Source: Helicobacter pylori NCTC 11637 = CCUG 17874 = ATCC 43504 = JCM 12093 (GTDB lineage Bacteria; Campylobacterota; Campylobacteria; Campylobacterales; Helicobacteraceae). Taken from it: a DNA stretch of 64,000 nt. The stretch lies in contig NZ_LS483488.1 of the NCBI RefSeq assembly GCF_900478295.1, forward strand, positions 1,116,001 through 1,180,000, written 5' to 3'. Positions 27,129 through 38,793 of this stretch are shown piece after piece; positions within the stretch are counted from its first letter, which is position 1, and each line of letters starts with the position of its first letter. The position numbers were made by a program, and so were the translations under genes. Below the pieces are notes generated by a model. The model was given only the letters and a program-made list of their open reading frames with translations. It ran no database searches and was not told the DNA's origin.

Positions 27129-27643
27129 AACCCTTTTAACCCCCATTTTAAAAACAAACCCAAACCCTTATCCAATAATCAAATAATGGAATTGACCCCC
27201 TAAAAACGCTTAAAAATAAAAACGCTTGATTAAAAGCTACCACTCACAAAAAGCTTAACATTCAAGGCTTATTGAGGTTTTAAAACGCTTGATTAAAAAC
27301 TTTTAAAAAGCTTTAGCGCTTCAAAATTTTTATATTTAGAAAAACAACCCAAAATCTTTATCAAATGTTGTCAAATATTGAGATTATCCCCCAAGAACGG
27401 CTTTAATAATAAAGGTGATCAAACGCTAAAGGCGTTTAGGATTTCTGTGGTTTAAAAACTTTGTTTTGTGGTTCTAAATTTTATGGTAAAACTCATTTTT
27501 TAAGGGGATAGGAGATATTTTGAAACCCCCCCCAAAACTAAATCCCCCCTAACCCAAGAAAACCGCTTTTAAGAAACTAGCTACGCAAAGTATTAGATTT
27601 TAAAAAATGCCTTGGAGTGTTTTTAACTTGCTGTGATTAAAAA
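27129..27643. other. Gene-free AT-rich intergenic region
   Basis: Between convergent alpB and hofG. No credible open frame on either strand. It holds loosely repeated phrases of the type AACGCTTGATTAAAA and TTTAAAAAGCTT (around 27200-27315), but no clear element, promoter or RNA gene. Confidence 0.55.
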
Positions 27644-29188
27644 TCAAAACTTCAGCGTGAGGTTGGTCATCATGTAACTTCTGTCTTGGTAATTAGCGCT
27701 AAAATCGCCATCAGGGTTATTGAATTTGGGCGCTCCAAAATACCCTGCTTGATACCCTTTATTGATCCTAGCCCCATAATAAGTGATCCTAAAGTTAAGA
27801 AGAACCGATTCAGTGAACGCATAGCTCGCATTGAATTGCAAGGAATATTCATTAGCCCTCCCCACTTGCCCTAACGCATTTTTATTCGCATGAGAGACGC
27901 GCCCAAAAACATGCCATGCAAAACGCTTATGGATCCCTCCAACAGAAGTGTAAAAAGTGAAAGTGTTCGCGTTAGTGATCGCATCAGCCAGCCCATCATA
28001 AGCCGTATTATCCCAAAAATCATAGCCAATCATTCCGGCATGCCTAGTCGTTATGGAGATTTCACTACCGATATAGGAAGTGTTATTACCCCTTGGCATC
28101 GTGTGAGAGCCTAAAAAAGCGTCTGAATTGCCAAAGGTGTTATAAAAGCCAATGGACCAGTTGAAATTATCCCACCAAAAAACCTGGCGGATATTTAAAG
28201 TAACGCCATTCCTCCCCAACAACGATCCATGAGGCGTGCTGTCTTCTAAACTATAAGTGTTTGTTTCTGGGTTATACCACCCCCTATAGTATAAAGGAAA
28301 GGTTGTCATGATCATGCTTTGAGAGCGAAAGCCTACATTTTGAAAATTCCTATTCGTGTCATAAACCAGCTTAAAACCAGGAGCGTTATAAGTCTTAGGC
28401 GCAAAATAATAAAAAAATTGAGCGTCTAAACCTTTATAAGAATAAGTCGTGGTGATCCCATGCCAGCCATAATTGATGAAATCGTTGCTGTTATTAGGAT
28501 TGCCTCCCTTTTTCAAATAAGGCACTGTCGCAAAAAACTCATAAATCCAAGAGTTGAACGCCAAACCTCTCCCAAAAGAACTCCACCACCAAAACCTTAA
28601 CCTTTGCGTCTCAGTCTTATAGGGCTGATAATACACTTCCCACCCTTGATTGGAACCGCTCATAAAATCAATATTCGCCTCATAACGCCCCGCTTTAAAC
28701 CCAAAAACATCTTTGTAATCGTATCGTAAAAAAGCGGTATCCACCACATAAGGCCTTGCATGATAGCTCGCTGATTGAGAAGTCCCCGCATAAGCAGGGC
28801 CAAGATACTTATTGAAAAAGTATCCATGATAGCCCCCAATGAAATTCTCTACAATAGAGCCAAAAATCTTCCCGTTAGCTTGGTTAATATCATACTTAGT
28901 CTTATCATAAGGAATGGCTGCAATCGCCCCACCCAAAGAGACAGAGAGCCTATGGTTTTCGGTGCCTTTAGGGAGTAAATTGACTTTGACTTGCGCTAAA
29001 GTTACAATATCTATAAAACTTTCAGTAGGATAAATCCCTTTTTTAGTATTGATTTGAGAATTGTTAAAACCAATCTTAGAAAAGTTCTCCACACGACCGC
29101 TAAAGCGATAATCAAAAGCTTCTACAGGACATAATAAAAACGATAAAAGCGATAAAGAAGAAGTCAAAAAACACTTTTCTTGCCTCAC
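27644..29188 (-). CDS. hofG: Hof-family outer membrane protein (HofG)
   Basis: A 514-residue outer membrane protein of the Helicobacter Hof family, relatives of the OprD-like porins. Mature sequence begins near FDYRFSGRVENFSKIGF; many strands are rich in Tyr, Trp and Gly, and the C-terminus ends NLTLKF. The ATG at 29260 would add an improbable AT-rich leader (LFFFDYNYNLNKK), so a GTG at 29188 preceded by TTAGGGAGA is preferred and gives a normal signal peptide (RQEKCFLTSSLSLLSFLLCPVEA). The gene is alone, convergent with alpB. A perfect palindrome lies upstream. Confidence 0.85.
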   Translation of the reverse strand: MRQEKCFLTSSLSLLSFLLCPVEAFDYRFSGRVENFSKIGFNNSQINTKKGIYPTESFIDIVTLAQVKVNLLPKGTENHRLSVSLGGAIAAIPYDKTKYDINQANGKIFGSIVENFIGGYHGYFFNKYLGPAYAGTSQSASYHARPYVVDTAFLRYDYKDVFGFKAGRYEANIDFMSGSNQGWEVYYQPYKTETQRLRFWWWSSFGRGLAFNSWIYEFFATVPYLKKGGNPNNSNDFINYGWHGITTTYSYKGLDAQFFYYFAPKTYNAPGFKLVYDTNRNFQNVGFRSQSMIMTTFPLYYRGWYNPETNTYSLEDSTPHGSLLGRNGVTLNIRQVFWWDNFNWSIGFYNTFGNSDAFLGSHTMPRGNNTSYIGSEISITTRHAGMIGYDFWDNTAYDGLADAITNANTFTFYTSVGGIHKRFAWHVFGRVSHANKNALGQVGRANEYSLQFNASYAFTESVLLNFRITYYGARINKGYQAGYFGAPKFNNPDGDFSANYQDRSYMMTNLTLKF

Positions 29189-29229
29189 TAAACTCTCCCT
29201 AATTTTAATGGTATGATCTTTTTTGTTGA

Positions 29230-29245
29230 GATTATAATTATAATC
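29230..29245 (-). promoter_or_regulatory. Palindromic operator candidate upstream of hofG
   Basis: GATTATAATTATAATC is a perfect 16-bp palindrome containing overlapping TATAAT -10 boxes, about 42 bp before the preferred hofG start. It resembles the AT-rich palindromic boxes bound by H. pylori Fur. Regulation by Fur is inference. Confidence 0.5.
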
Positions 29246-29429
29246 AAAAAAAAACAGCATAAAGTTAAAATATTAATTAAAATCCACAACCTTATTTTAC
29301 AAAAAATAACCCCTCATTGTAAATTGGTTTAAAATTAAAGGATTAAAATCATATATTTGTTACTTCTAAAGAATGTTTTATTTTTGATTAGATCCGCTAC
29401 CCATGAAATCCTCATTTTTAGCTCCATTA

Positions 29430-32133
29430 TTAAAACTTATAAGAAATTTCAAATCTAGCGTTAAAGCCAGGCTCTGCCATGCCCCTTGCGTATTTGTCTT
29501 GATTGGGTTCATCAGGGCTCATCACCGGGCTGGCTTGATCAATATATTGTTGGTTAAAAACATTGGTGAAGCACCCAAACGCTAAAGCGATTGGGCTTCC
29601 TCGGCTGATGTTGCCCATAGGGAAAGTTTGGTTCTCACTTTGTGTCCCTAATCATAGGGATTTTACAGAGTTTGATCTCCAACGCATTCCCTACAGGTCT
29701 CACACATCATATCTCCAAAGGCGTAACTTTGCGTACTTCCTACGCTAGATACAAATGTATGGAGATATTATACTACAAATTAGCAGCATTCATCCCAAAC
29801 ACTAAAGATGTTTGGGATTTCTGCTTGGGTGGTTTAAACACCGCATTCAAGCTCAACCCTTCAAGTTTTTTATAAGTGGGTTTGTAAGTGATAAAAAAAC
29901 TGCTCACCCCATAGCCGGGTTTATGCACATAAAAAATCCCGGGCGTTTTAGGGCAATTACTAGGCCGTCTGTCAATATCCGTAGGGCCGTTACGATAAGG
30001 GCTATAAGAGCAATAACTCAAATCCGTAACAAAGCGTGAAAGCCAAGTGATGCTAATGCCGGTGCGTGGGATTTTATAACTTGCCGTTAAAATAAACACA
30101 TTGCCGGTTGTAGCAGCCAATTCATACACATCAGCGATCAAACGCCCTTTTAAAGAAGGCCATGATCGCGCTACGCTCAAGCCTAAAGAAAAACCCTTGT
30201 ATTTAGCTGTCCCTGAAACTTCATAACCCGGCACATAAATAATATCTTGTGCGGGCAAATTGGTTACAAAAAGCGTTGAAGAAAATTGATTGATGTAGTT
30301 AGAAATCAACTGGACAAAACCGGCGGCCCTGAAATCAAAATACTGACTGCTGTATTCGGTGTTAAATTCCACATTTTGCCCGATTTCTGGCTTTAAATTG
30401 CGGTTGTAGCGCAAATTATCTTGACGCATCCACACCAAACCTCCAGGCATAGGGCCTCTGGTTACATACGCGTAAGAAAGCCTGAAATTCAAATTTTCTA
30501 AAGGCGAGACATTTAAAGCCGCGCTAGGGCTAAACCCTTGGGTTATGTGCAATTGCCAGTCTTTATCCACTAAAGTATAGACATCATAACGAGTCCCTGC
30601 CCCTAAAGTTACCATAGGATGCAAGGTGTAATTCGCTTGCGCATACACCCCAACCACATTCGCAGTAGCGCCATTTCGTTGGCAACGCCCGTTCATGTTA
30701 GGATCATTGGGGCTTGTAACCCTTAAACATGCATCAGGGGCATCGCCGGGTTTGACTAATTCGCTATTAGGGATCGCTTTATCAAAAGTGGTTAAGTTTT
30801 GGTAATTCAACCCGTATTCAAAAAGATTGTCATTCTTATGATCTATGGTGTGGATCACATTCGCATTAAACCCAGAATTGATGATGAATAAATTTTTATT
30901 AGCCACCACAGAACCCCCTCCAAGGCTTTTAAAAGTGATGGAGCAAGTTTGTTTAAGAGCGTCATAAATGCCCCCTTGCGCCACGCATTCATTTTCTTCG
31001 CTAAGTTTGGGGTTTGGGGTGAAAGGAATACTAGCCGCTATATCGTTAGACTTAAAAAGCGGATCAATTTGGACATTCCTAATACTTGTATAACCATTGA
31101 TTTTTAATTTAGGATCACCAAAACGGCTCCCCCCTTCTCTTTCATAATTCAAACTCACGTTATGCACTAAATTGACGCTATAAGTTTTAAACAAACTAGC
31201 GTCATTTTCAAACAAGCAATCATCAGGGTTTTTCTCGTTAGGGAAAGCGTTAAAATCACCGCAAGAATAGGGTAAAAAAGTGCCTGTAAAATTCGCTCTT
31301 AAAGGGCGGTTAGCGTTGTCTCTGGTCATGTTATAGCTGAGCGTTAAGGTATCTCTTTCGCTCAAATAACCATTGATCTTAGCCATCACATTGTTTTGCT
31401 CGCTAGGACTTCCTGTAACTTTATTATCTGCTTTAGGTCTAAAGAGATCTTTTGTGGCATTATCCCCATCACGATAGTAAAAAATATTTTGATGCGTGTA
31501 ATACAAAAGCATATCAAAATGATTGTTACGATAAGCGCCCATCACGGTTTCTCGATCCCCAAAGTTGGTCAAAAAAGTGGCAGCCCCACTTATAGCGTAG
31601 TCTTTACCTTTAGGGATAAAATCGCTAGCGCTCTTAGTCTCCATTTTGATCGCGCCAATCAAAGCCATAGGCCCTGCGCTCGCTTGAGCCGCCCCCTTAG
31701 TAACCACCACGCTTTTGAGCATTCCAGGGTCAATGATCGTATTGCCTTGATGCCCATAGCTTGCGCCCATTTGCGCCGCGCCATCCACCGTAACCCTAGC
31801 CAATCTGTCTTCAATGCCGCGCACATAAATTTTTTGCGCTATCACCGCGCCACCGCCCACATTGATATTGGGGTTTCTTCTAAACATGTCGCTGATTTGG
31901 TTGGCTTGCCTTCTTTCTAATTCATTATTTGAAATGGTTGTCTGGTTGTTGTAATTAAAGATTTTAGCCGCTTGAGTGGTAACTTTACCCAGAGTGTGTT
32001 GGGCGTTCTTATCTTTTTTCCTTTCTGTCTTTTTTTCTTCTTTTTCTTCTTCTTTAGCCTCCAATTCAAACATGCCTAATAAGGACAAAAAAATAGAAAA
32101 ACTACAATATTTCCTAAAACGCTTGTCATTCAT
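29430..32133 (-). pseudogene. frpB: TonB-dependent iron-regulated outer membrane receptor FrpB, truncated by mini-IS
   Basis: A TonB-dependent receptor for iron, haem or metal chelates. The first 786 codons are open: signal peptide, plug domain (QISDMFRRNPNINVGGGAVIAQKIYVRG near residues 76-103) and most of the 22-strand barrel. After LEGLSLNAVF the 268-bp mini-IS element adds a foreign tail ending at a stop. The ancestral end (NVFNQQYIDQASPVM ... FEISYKF, stop at 29430) is present beyond the element. The truncated protein lacks roughly the last 45 residues, including the terminal Phe needed for barrel assembly, so function is probably lost. Excision would restore it exactly. Confidence 0.92.
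29566..29833 (-). mobile_element. 268-bp non-autonomous IS605-type element in frpB (mini-IS605)
   Basis: No difference from the ackA copy is visible, and it has the same orientation relative to its host gene. It is inserted after TTTAA in GTGTTTAACAATG; removing the 268 bp regenerates the frpB frame (AVFNNVFNQQY). Left and right subterminal hairpins are as in the ackA copy. Internal minus-strand TATAAT at 29777-29782. No gene inside. Confidence 0.9.
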
Positions 32134-32230
32134 TCTTAAAATCCTATTTATTATAATTTCTCTTAAAAAATAAAGGTGTTATTATAGTCAAAAAAATATT
32201 ACAATCACCTTAAAAGAGCTAGCTATTTTT
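32134..32230 (-). promoter_or_regulatory. frpB promoter region with Fur-box-like AT stretches
   Basis: The minus strand shows TATAATAAC (-10-like) and TTATAATAAATAGG close to the ATG, in strongly AT-rich sequence. Iron receptors of this family are Fur-repressed; the exact operator is not resolved. Confidence 0.4.
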
Positions 32231-32313
32231 AATAAACGAATGATAAACTTTTAGAAAAATCCCACAAAAACCCCTTTCAAAGCGCGCAGAATACGAAATA
32301 ATAAAGGGTAATT

Positions 32314-32748
32314 TTATCTTATTCTCACTTTTTTATTTTTATAAAGCCTGAATATTTTAGAACTAGTGCTTTCAAACAAACCCCTTTCATCGCTCACAAT
32401 GACATCAGCGAGGCTGGAAGCGATTTCTTTATCATAAGCGCATCGGGTGAGGTTGGCTGAGGTGCTATAAAGCGTTTTAAAACGCTTTAAAAAATCCCCA
32501 TGCCTGCCCTTAATCACACGAACGGCCTTAGAGTTAGGGTAAATAAAAGTGGTTTTAGCGCTTCTTCTAATGAGGTTTTTAAACGCATTGGGCGCGCGCA
32601 CTAGGCTTTTTAGGGTGCTAAAATCAGCGCTTTCTATTAAAACGCTTTGGTTTTTAGGGCGGCCTTTTAAGACGTTGAGCTTTTCGCTGTCTTTAGAAAG
32701 CAGTCCTATAGTGGTATCGCTTTGAGCCAGATACACTAACGCCATCAA
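32314..32748 (-). CDS. YrdC/Sua5-domain protein (threonylcarbamoyl-AMP synthase family)
   Basis: A 144-residue small protein. The opening VYLAQSDTTIGLLSKD matches the PTDTVYGL region of the YrdC/Sua5 family, KGRPKNQSVLI the next conserved segment, and YSTSANLTR the TSAN motif. These bind nucleotide and threonine for tRNA t6A synthesis, but this protein is shorter than TsaC (about 190 residues), so it may be a divergent paralogue. It follows carB by 1 bp and is probably co-transcribed. Confidence 0.75.
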   Translation of the reverse strand: MMALVYLAQSDTTIGLLSKDSEKLNVLKGRPKNQSVLIESADFSTLKSLVRAPNAFKNLIRRSAKTTFIYPNSKAVRVIKGRHGDFLKRFKTLYSTSANLTRCAYDKEIASSLADVIVSDERGLFESTSSKIFRLYKNKKVRIR

Positions 32749-32749
32749 A

Positions 32750-35700
32750 CTACTTTAAATAATCTTGTAAGGCTAACAACTCGTCTTCTTTAGAGCTTTC
32801 TTCTAACGCTAAAATCAAGACTTCTATCGCGCTTAAAGTCGTGAAATAACTCACATGGTTTTTCAGCACAGAAGCACGAATGAGTTTGGCGTCATCTTGA
32901 GATTTGTGATCGCTGGTGTTGATAGCCATGCTGATTTCCCCATTCATCATTAAATCCATGATATTGGGGCGGCCTTCGGAGATTTTAAGCACTTTCAAAG
33001 ATTTCACCCCGGCTTTTTCCAAAGCTTTATGCGTGCCTTCTGTAGCACACAATTCAAAGCCTAACTGAACCAAGCGCTTCATTAAAACGCATGCTTCTTC
33101 TTTATCCTTATCTTTAATAGAAACAAAAATAAGCCCCTTGTTTTTAATGGGGTTAAAGCAAGCCGTTTGAGCCTTGAAAAAAGCCAACCCTAAAGATCTA
33201 GCAATCCCCATCACTTCGCCGGTGCTTTTCATCTCAGGCCCTAAAATCAAATCCGATCCATAAAGTTTATTAAAAGGGAAAACCGCTTCTTTTAAAGCCA
33301 CAAAATGGGGCATTTTAGGCTTATAAACGCCTTTAGAATATCCCACGATATTTTTTTTATCATAAAACTTCAAGGCTTCTTTCAAATCTTCTAACACCAT
33401 AACCCTAGTCGCAACTTTGGCTAAAGGAACGCCTAAAGCCTTGCTTAAAAAAGGCACGGTTCGGCTGGCTCTGGGATTGACTTCAATCAAATACAGCGAA
33501 TTTTGATGCACAGCAAATTGGATATTCAATAGCCCTACTACGCCCAAATGCAGAGCGATTTTCGCGCTCACCCGCTCAATTTCATCTAAAATTTCAACCC
33601 TTAAAGTGGAAGGGATAAAGCACGCCGAATCGCCTGAATGGATTCCGGCTTCTTCAATATGCTGTAAAATGCCGGCAATATAAACCTCTTTTTTATCGCA
33701 AATAGCATCCACATCTAATTCCACCGCTTTTTCTAAAAACTTATCAATGAGGAGCGGGTTTTTAGGGCTAATCTCTAAAGCATGCGTAACGCTTTCTAAA
33801 TAATGGTGCAGTTCTTCAATGTTTTCTAAAATTTGCATGTGTTGGCCGCCTAGCACATAACTAGGGCGCACGATAATAGGGAAACCAATCATGTTAGCGA
33901 TGCTATAAGCTTCATCAACGCTCTTAGCCATGCCGTTTTTGGGCTGCTTGATGTCAAGCTCTTTTAAAAAGAGGGAAAACTTTTCTCTGTCTTCTGCAGT
34001 ATCAATCACCTTAAAAGGCGTGCCAATAATGGGGGCTTGCATCTTCGCTAAATCTTTAGCGAGTTTTAAGGGGGTTTGTCCCCCAAAATGCACGATAATG
34101 CCATCCACGCGCTCCCTTTGAATGATAGTCTTCACGCATTCAAAATGGATCGGTTCAAAATAGAGTGTGTCGCTCGTGTCATAATCCGTGCTCACAGTTT
34201 CTGGATTGCAATTGAGCATGACGCTTTTAATGTTTAAATCTTTTAAAGCAAAGCTTGCATGCACGCAACAATAATCAAATTCAATGCCTTGACCGATGCG
34301 GTTAGGCCCAGAGCCTATGATTAGGATTTTCTTTTCTTGTTTTTCTTGTTTGTTTTCAATAGGGAGCAAAGGGTTAGGGGCATAGGTGGAATACAAATAA
34401 GGCGTGAGCGATAAAAACTCCGCCGCGCAAGTGTCCACTTCTTCAAAATGGGGCGCGATTTGTAAATTAGATCTAGCTAATTCCACTTCAAAAGGACTCA
34501 CCTCTAAATTTTCATTTTCTTTGATTTTAGCGGCAATCCTGGCATCGCTAAAGCCTAAATTTTTAAGCCCTCTCAATTTTTTGGCATCCGTTAAAACGCT
34601 AGAATTGATACCCTCTTCTGCTTTGACTAGTTCTTGGATTTGAGATAAAAACCACCTATCAATCTGGCATAATTCAAACACTTCATCTACAGAAACGCCC
34701 AACCTAAACGCATCAGCGATATAGAGCAAGCGTTTGGGATTGGGCCGGCGGATTTCCTTTTTGATCGTTTCTAAATCTTTGCTTAACGATTCAAACCCTA
34801 GCCAATTGTTTTCCAAAGAGCATAACGCTTTTTGTAAGGCTTCTAAGAAATTCCCCCCTATCGCCATCACTTCGCCAATGCTTTTCATAGAAGTCCCTAA
34901 AGTGCTAGAAACACCGGCAAATTTTTCAAACGCAAAGCGAGGGATTTTCACCACGATATAATCCAAACTAGGTTCAAAACTCGCCGGGGTGTTGGTAATA
35001 TCGTTTTGGATTTCATCTAAGCTAAAACCCACCGCAAGCATGGTAGCCACTTTTGCAATAGGAAACCCAGTCGCTTTTGAGGCTAATGCGGAGCTGCGGC
35101 TCACTCGTGGGTTCATTTCAATCACAACCATTCTTAAAGTCTCTGGATGGATCGCAAATTGCACATTACTCCCGCCCGTATCCACGCCAATTTCTCTCAA
35201 AATCGCAAAGCTCGCATCGCGCATGCGTTGGTATTCTTTATCGGTTAAGGTTAGGCTTGGAGCGATGGTGATGCTATCGCCGGTATGAACGCCCATGGGG
35301 TCAATGTTTTCAATGCAGCACACAATGATGCAATTATCCTTGCTGTCTCGTATGACTTCCATTTCGTATTCTTTCCACCCCAACAAGGACTCTTCAATCA
35401 AAATTTCATTAATGGGCGAAGCGTCTAGGGCGTTTTTAGCCAATTCTTGAAACTCTTCAATATTATAAGCGACCCCACTCCCTCCCCCAGCTAGCGTGAA
35501 ACTCGCTCTGATAATGGCTGGAAAACCAATTTCATTAATGGCTTCTAGGGCTTCTAACTCGCTATAAGCGTAACGCCCTTTAGGCAAATCCATCCCGATT
35601 TTTAACATCGCTTCTTTGAAAGCCTGCCTGTCTTCGCCTTTTTTAATCGCTTCAATCTTAGCCCCTAAAAGCTCCACGCCTTCTAACATGCCCTTTTGGT

Positions 35701-36007
35701 GCATTTGCATGACCGCATTCAAAGCGGTTTGCCCGCCCATTGTGGGTAAAATAGCGTCAATTTTTTCTTTTTTGATGATAGCGGCGATATTTTCTGGGGT
35801 GATGGGTTGGATATAAGTTTGATGAGAAAATTCAGGGTCAGTCATCACGGTGGCCGGGTTAGAATTGATTAAGATCACTCTATAACCTAAAGATTTTAAG
35901 GTTTTACAACTTTGAGTCCCTGAGTAGTCAAACTCACAAGCTTGCCCGATCACAATAGGGCCTGAGCCTATCAGTAGAATGTTAGAAATATCGGTGCGTT
36001 TAGGCAT
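32750..36007 (-). CDS. carB: Carbamoyl-phosphate synthase large subunit
   Basis: A 1085-residue enzyme making carbamoyl phosphate from glutamine-derived ammonia, bicarbonate and 2 ATP for arginine and pyrimidine synthesis. Two homologous ATP-grasp halves are visible: the first begins [21 protein letters not shown], the second [19 protein letters not shown] near residue 557; [19 protein letters not shown] and [19 protein letters not shown] are matching metal-site segments. The C-terminal MGS-like allosteric domain is present. Full length. The small subunit carA is not adjacent. Confidence 0.97.
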   Translation of the reverse strand: MPKRTDISNILLIGSGPIVIGQACEFDYSGTQSCKTLKSLGYRVILINSNPATVMTDPEFSHQTYIQPITPENIAAIIKKEKIDAILPTMGGQTALNAVMQMHQKGMLEGVELLGAKIEAIKKGEDRQAFKEAMLKIGMDLPKGRYAYSELEALEAINEIGFPAIIRASFTLAGGGSGVAYNIEEFQELAKNALDASPINEILIEESLLGWKEYEMEVIRDSKDNCIIVCCIENIDPMGVHTGDSITIAPSLTLTDKEYQRMRDASFAILREIGVDTGGSNVQFAIHPETLRMVVIEMNPRVSRSSALASKATGFPIAKVATMLAVGFSLDEIQNDITNTPASFEPSLDYIVVKIPRFAFEKFAGVSSTLGTSMKSIGEVMAIGGNFLEALQKALCSLENNWLGFESLSKDLETIKKEIRRPNPKRLLYIADAFRLGVSVDEVFELCQIDRWFLSQIQELVKAEEGINSSVLTDAKKLRGLKNLGFSDARIAAKIKENENLEVSPFEVELARSNLQIAPHFEEVDTCAAEFLSLTPYLYSTYAPNPLLPIENKQEKQEKKILIIGSGPNRIGQGIEFDYCCVHASFALKDLNIKSVMLNCNPETVSTDYDTSDTLYFEPIHFECVKTIIQRERVDGIIVHFGGQTPLKLAKDLAKMQAPIIGTPFKVIDTAEDREKFSLFLKELDIKQPKNGMAKSVDEAYSIANMIGFPIIVRPSYVLGGQHMQILENIEELHHYLESVTHALEISPKNPLLIDKFLEKAVELDVDAICDKKEVYIAGILQHIEEAGIHSGDSACFIPSTLRVEILDEIERVSAKIALHLGVVGLLNIQFAVHQNSLYLIEVNPRASRTVPFLSKALGVPLAKVATRVMVLEDLKEALKFYDKKNIVGYSKGVYKPKMPHFVALKEAVFPFNKLYGSDLILGPEMKSTGEVMGIARSLGLAFFKAQTACFNPIKNKGLIFVSIKDKDKEEACVLMKRLVQLGFELCATEGTHKALEKAGVKSLKVLKISEGRPNIMDLMMNGEISMAINTSDHKSQDDAKLIRASVLKNHVSYFTTLSAIEVLILALEESSKEDELLALQDYLK

Positions 36008-36105
36008 AACTAATCCTTAAAGAAAGAATATCAACGAAGCGTTATCAATATTTTAAAGTATTTTTTATTAGGTTTTTGCGTGGCTTCCCCCCCTATTTTT
36101 TCAAA

Positions 36106-36798
36106 CTATTTGTCTCTGTCTGAAAAAATACCAATGATTTGCAAGATAGAAATGAAGACATTCAAAAAGTCTAAATACAAGCTCACCGCCGCATCAATGG
36201 GGCTATCATACATGCCTTTAACGATGTTTTGGGTGTCATAAGCGATGTAAAGACTAAATAATATCGCACTCGCTCCCGCAATGACAACCTGGAACATGGG
36301 GCTACCCAAAAACAAGTTAATAAGCGAACACACCAGCACCACAATCAAAGCGATGAAGAGCATTTTACCCATATTCGCTAAGTCGTTTTTAGTTTTAAGG
36401 GCATACACGCTCATCAAACCAAAAACAATAGTCGTCATGCCTAAAGCTTGCCAAATCGCTCCTAAACCAGCTTTTGCAATCACCATACCCAACAAAGGCA
36501 CTAGAGTAACCCCTGATAATGCAGTGAAAGCAAACAGCATGAACAGATTCAATCCAGGTTTGGATTTAGAAAACATCAAACCAAAAAGCACCGCAATTTC
36601 AGCGATAAAAAACACCCATTTATACTGCACTACGGCTTGAAAATTCATTAAACCTAATAACGCCCCAATAGTCGCTAGTAACAAACTGCCCGCAAAGAAC
36701 TTGTAAGTCGTTTTAACAAAACCCACCAGCTCGCTTTCGTGCAATAAAGAATCTTCTGCATACGCATTACGAGAATCAGCTCTGTCATACAATGCCAT
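36106..36798 (-). CDS. BAX inhibitor-1-like membrane protein (YccA/YbhL family)
   Basis: A 230-residue protein with seven predicted membrane helices after a short N-terminal cytosolic segment (ALYDRADSRNAYAEDS). The family motif FNVFISILQIIGIFSDRDK closes the protein, with the conserved Asp-containing helix ISLYIAYDTQNIVKGMYDSP before it. Family members act as pH-sensitive calcium leak channels or interact with FtsH. Single gene, divergent from gapA. Confidence 0.88.
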   Translation of the reverse strand: MALYDRADSRNAYAEDSLLHESELVGFVKTTYKFFAGSLLLATIGALLGLMNFQAVVQYKWVFFIAEIAVLFGLMFSKSKPGLNLFMLFAFTALSGVTLVPLLGMVIAKAGLGAIWQALGMTTIVFGLMSVYALKTKNDLANMGKMLFIALIVVLVCSLINLFLGSPMFQVVIAGASAILFSLYIAYDTQNIVKGMYDSPIDAAVSLYLDFLNVFISILQIIGIFSDRDK

Positions 36799-36941
36799 GT
36801 TTTACTCCTTGAATTCAACTCAATAAATAATTTTAATTAACCCTATAGCTAGGTCCAATATAATAGCGCAAAATGTAGTAAAATACCAAACAAAACCCCC
36901 TAAAATTGAAATTGAAGTCTGAAAATAGGATAATAGTTACG

Positions 36942-37940
36942 ATGAAAATTTTTATCAATGGATTTGGCCGCATTGGGAGATGCGTTTTAAGAGCGGTTTT
37001 AGAGCGTAGCGATACAAACCCTAAACTAGAAGTGATAGGCATCAATGACCCTGCTAATTGGGAAATCCTGGCTTACCTTTTAGAGCATGACAGCGCGCAT
37101 GGGTTGCTTTTTAAAGAGGCGCGTTACTCTAATTACAAGCTTATTATCGGCTCGTTAGAAATCCCTGTTTTTAATAGCATCAAAGACTTGAAGGGCGTGG
37201 ATGTTATCCTAGAGTGTTCAGGGAAGTTTTTAGAGCCTAAAACGCTAGAAAATTACCTTTTGCTTGGGGCTAAAAAGGTTCTGTTATCCGCTCCCTTTAT
37301 GGGCGAATACGATGAAAAACAATACCCTACTTTGGTGTATGGGGTCAATCATTTTTGCTATCAAAACCAAGCCATTGTTTCTAACGCCTCTTGCACGACT
37401 AACGCTATCGCGCCCATTTGCACTATTTTAGATAAAGCTTTTGGCATTAAAGAGGGCATGCTAACGACCATTCATAGCTACACGAGCGATCAAAAACTCA
37501 TTGATTTGGCCCACCCTTTGGACAAACGGCGCTCCAGAGCGGCCGCAAGCAACATTATCCCCACCACCACTAAAGCCGCTCTAGCCTTGCATAAAGTTTT
37601 ACCCAATCTCAAAAACAAAATGCATGGGCATAGCGTAAGGGTGCCTAGCCTTGATGTGTCCATGATAGATTTGAGTTTGTTTTTAGAAAAAAAGGCCCCT
37701 AAAGATCCCATCAATGATTTATTGATTGAAGCTTCCAAAGGGGTTTTAAAAGGCGTGCTAGAAATAGATTTAAAAGAAAGGGTGAGTTCTGATTTCATTT
37801 CTAACCCTAGTAGCGTCATCATCGCGCCTGATTTGACTTTCACGCTAGAGAATATGGTCAAAATCATGGGGTGGTATGATAATGAATGGGGGTATTCTCA
37901 TCGTTTGGTGGATATGGCGCAATTTGTGTATCATTATTAA
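36942..37940 (+). CDS. gapA: Glyceraldehyde-3-phosphate dehydrogenase
   Basis: A 332-residue GAPDH. The NAD-binding start is [19 protein letters not shown], the active-site motif [14 protein letters not shown] holds the catalytic Cys near residue 155, and the C-terminal [16 protein letters not shown] is typical. ATG at 36942 is preferred over an upstream TTG because the Rossmann strand begins right at this Met and AGGATAAT lies upstream. H. pylori uses it mainly in gluconeogenic flux. Confidence 0.96.
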   Translation: MKIFINGFGRIGRCVLRAVLERSDTNPKLEVIGINDPANWEILAYLLEHDSAHGLLFKEARYSNYKLIIGSLEIPVFNSIKDLKGVDVILECSGKFLEPKTLENYLLLGAKKVLLSAPFMGEYDEKQYPTLVYGVNHFCYQNQAIVSNASCTTNAIAPICTILDKAFGIKEGMLTTIHSYTSDQKLIDLAHPLDKRRSRAAASNIIPTTTKAALALHKVLPNLKNKMHGHSVRVPSLDVSMIDLSLFLEKKAPKDPINDLLIEASKGVLKGVLEIDLKERVSSDFISNPSSVIIAPDLTFTLENMVKIMGWYDNEWGYSHRLVDMAQFVYHY

Positions 37941-38793
37941 GTCATTTTGCGAATCTTTTTGAGTTTGTTTAACATCAAGTTGTATAATGTGGGATTTATA
38001 AAAACGATTGGGGTTTTAAATGGCGTTTAAAAAGGCTAGATTGATTTCTAGGTTTATTTCAAAGGGATCTTTCAAATTGAATAAGATCTCAAAGAAAATT
38101 TTCACATTGAATCAAATCTTAAAGCGTGAAAATCCCTTAAAACGCCATAAAAAAACAAAATCCATTAAAAAGCCCTTTAATAAAAACAAATCTTTTTTAA
38201 AAGCTTCGATTTTATTGATAGGAGCGTTGGGGGGATTATCTCACCTAAGGGCTAGCGAATGCCGTTATTGGTCATGGTGGTCAGGTTATCATGACAAGAT
38301 TGAAAGCGGCCCTAATTCACCCACGCACAACTCTTATTGTCTTTTTAGTAGCGCTCAAGGCTCTGGGACTTATTATTTGAACACCCTTACCACTTATAGC
38401 GCTGGTGGGGCTAGTTTCACGCAAAAATTCAATGGCGGCACGCTTAATGTGGGAGGGAATATCCGCTTTGGAGGCACAGGTATTAATGGGGGTGATGTCG
38501 GCTATATCACAGGCACTTATGATGCGACTAATATTTACTTGACAAGCCATTTAACAACCGGAAACTCATACGCTGATGGCGGTGGGGCCACGCTCAATTT
38601 CAATGCGGCCAATAATATCACTATCAATCAAGCGAGTTTTGATAACAGCGATGCAGGGACGCAAAAATCTTACATGAATTTTAAAGGCTCTAATATCAAT
38701 GTCAGTGGCTCTAGCTTTAAAGATGATACTGATGGGGGCTTTAATTTCAGCGGTAATAACAATAATAGCGTTATCTCTTTCAATCAAACGAAC

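Noticed and set aside
27129..27643. Small RNA gene between alpB and hofG
   Set aside because: Only loose AT-rich repeats; no promoter plus terminator combination or stable fold was seen.
29189..29260. HofG start at ATG 29260
   Set aside because: It would place LFFFDYNYNLNKK before the signal peptide and translate through promoter-like palindromic sequence; GTG at 29188 with TTAGGGAGA is better.
32314..32748. Truncated TsaC pseudogene
   Set aside because: The frame is intact and starts 1 bp after carB, and the same short length is remembered for H. pylori homologues, so it is treated as a real short family member.
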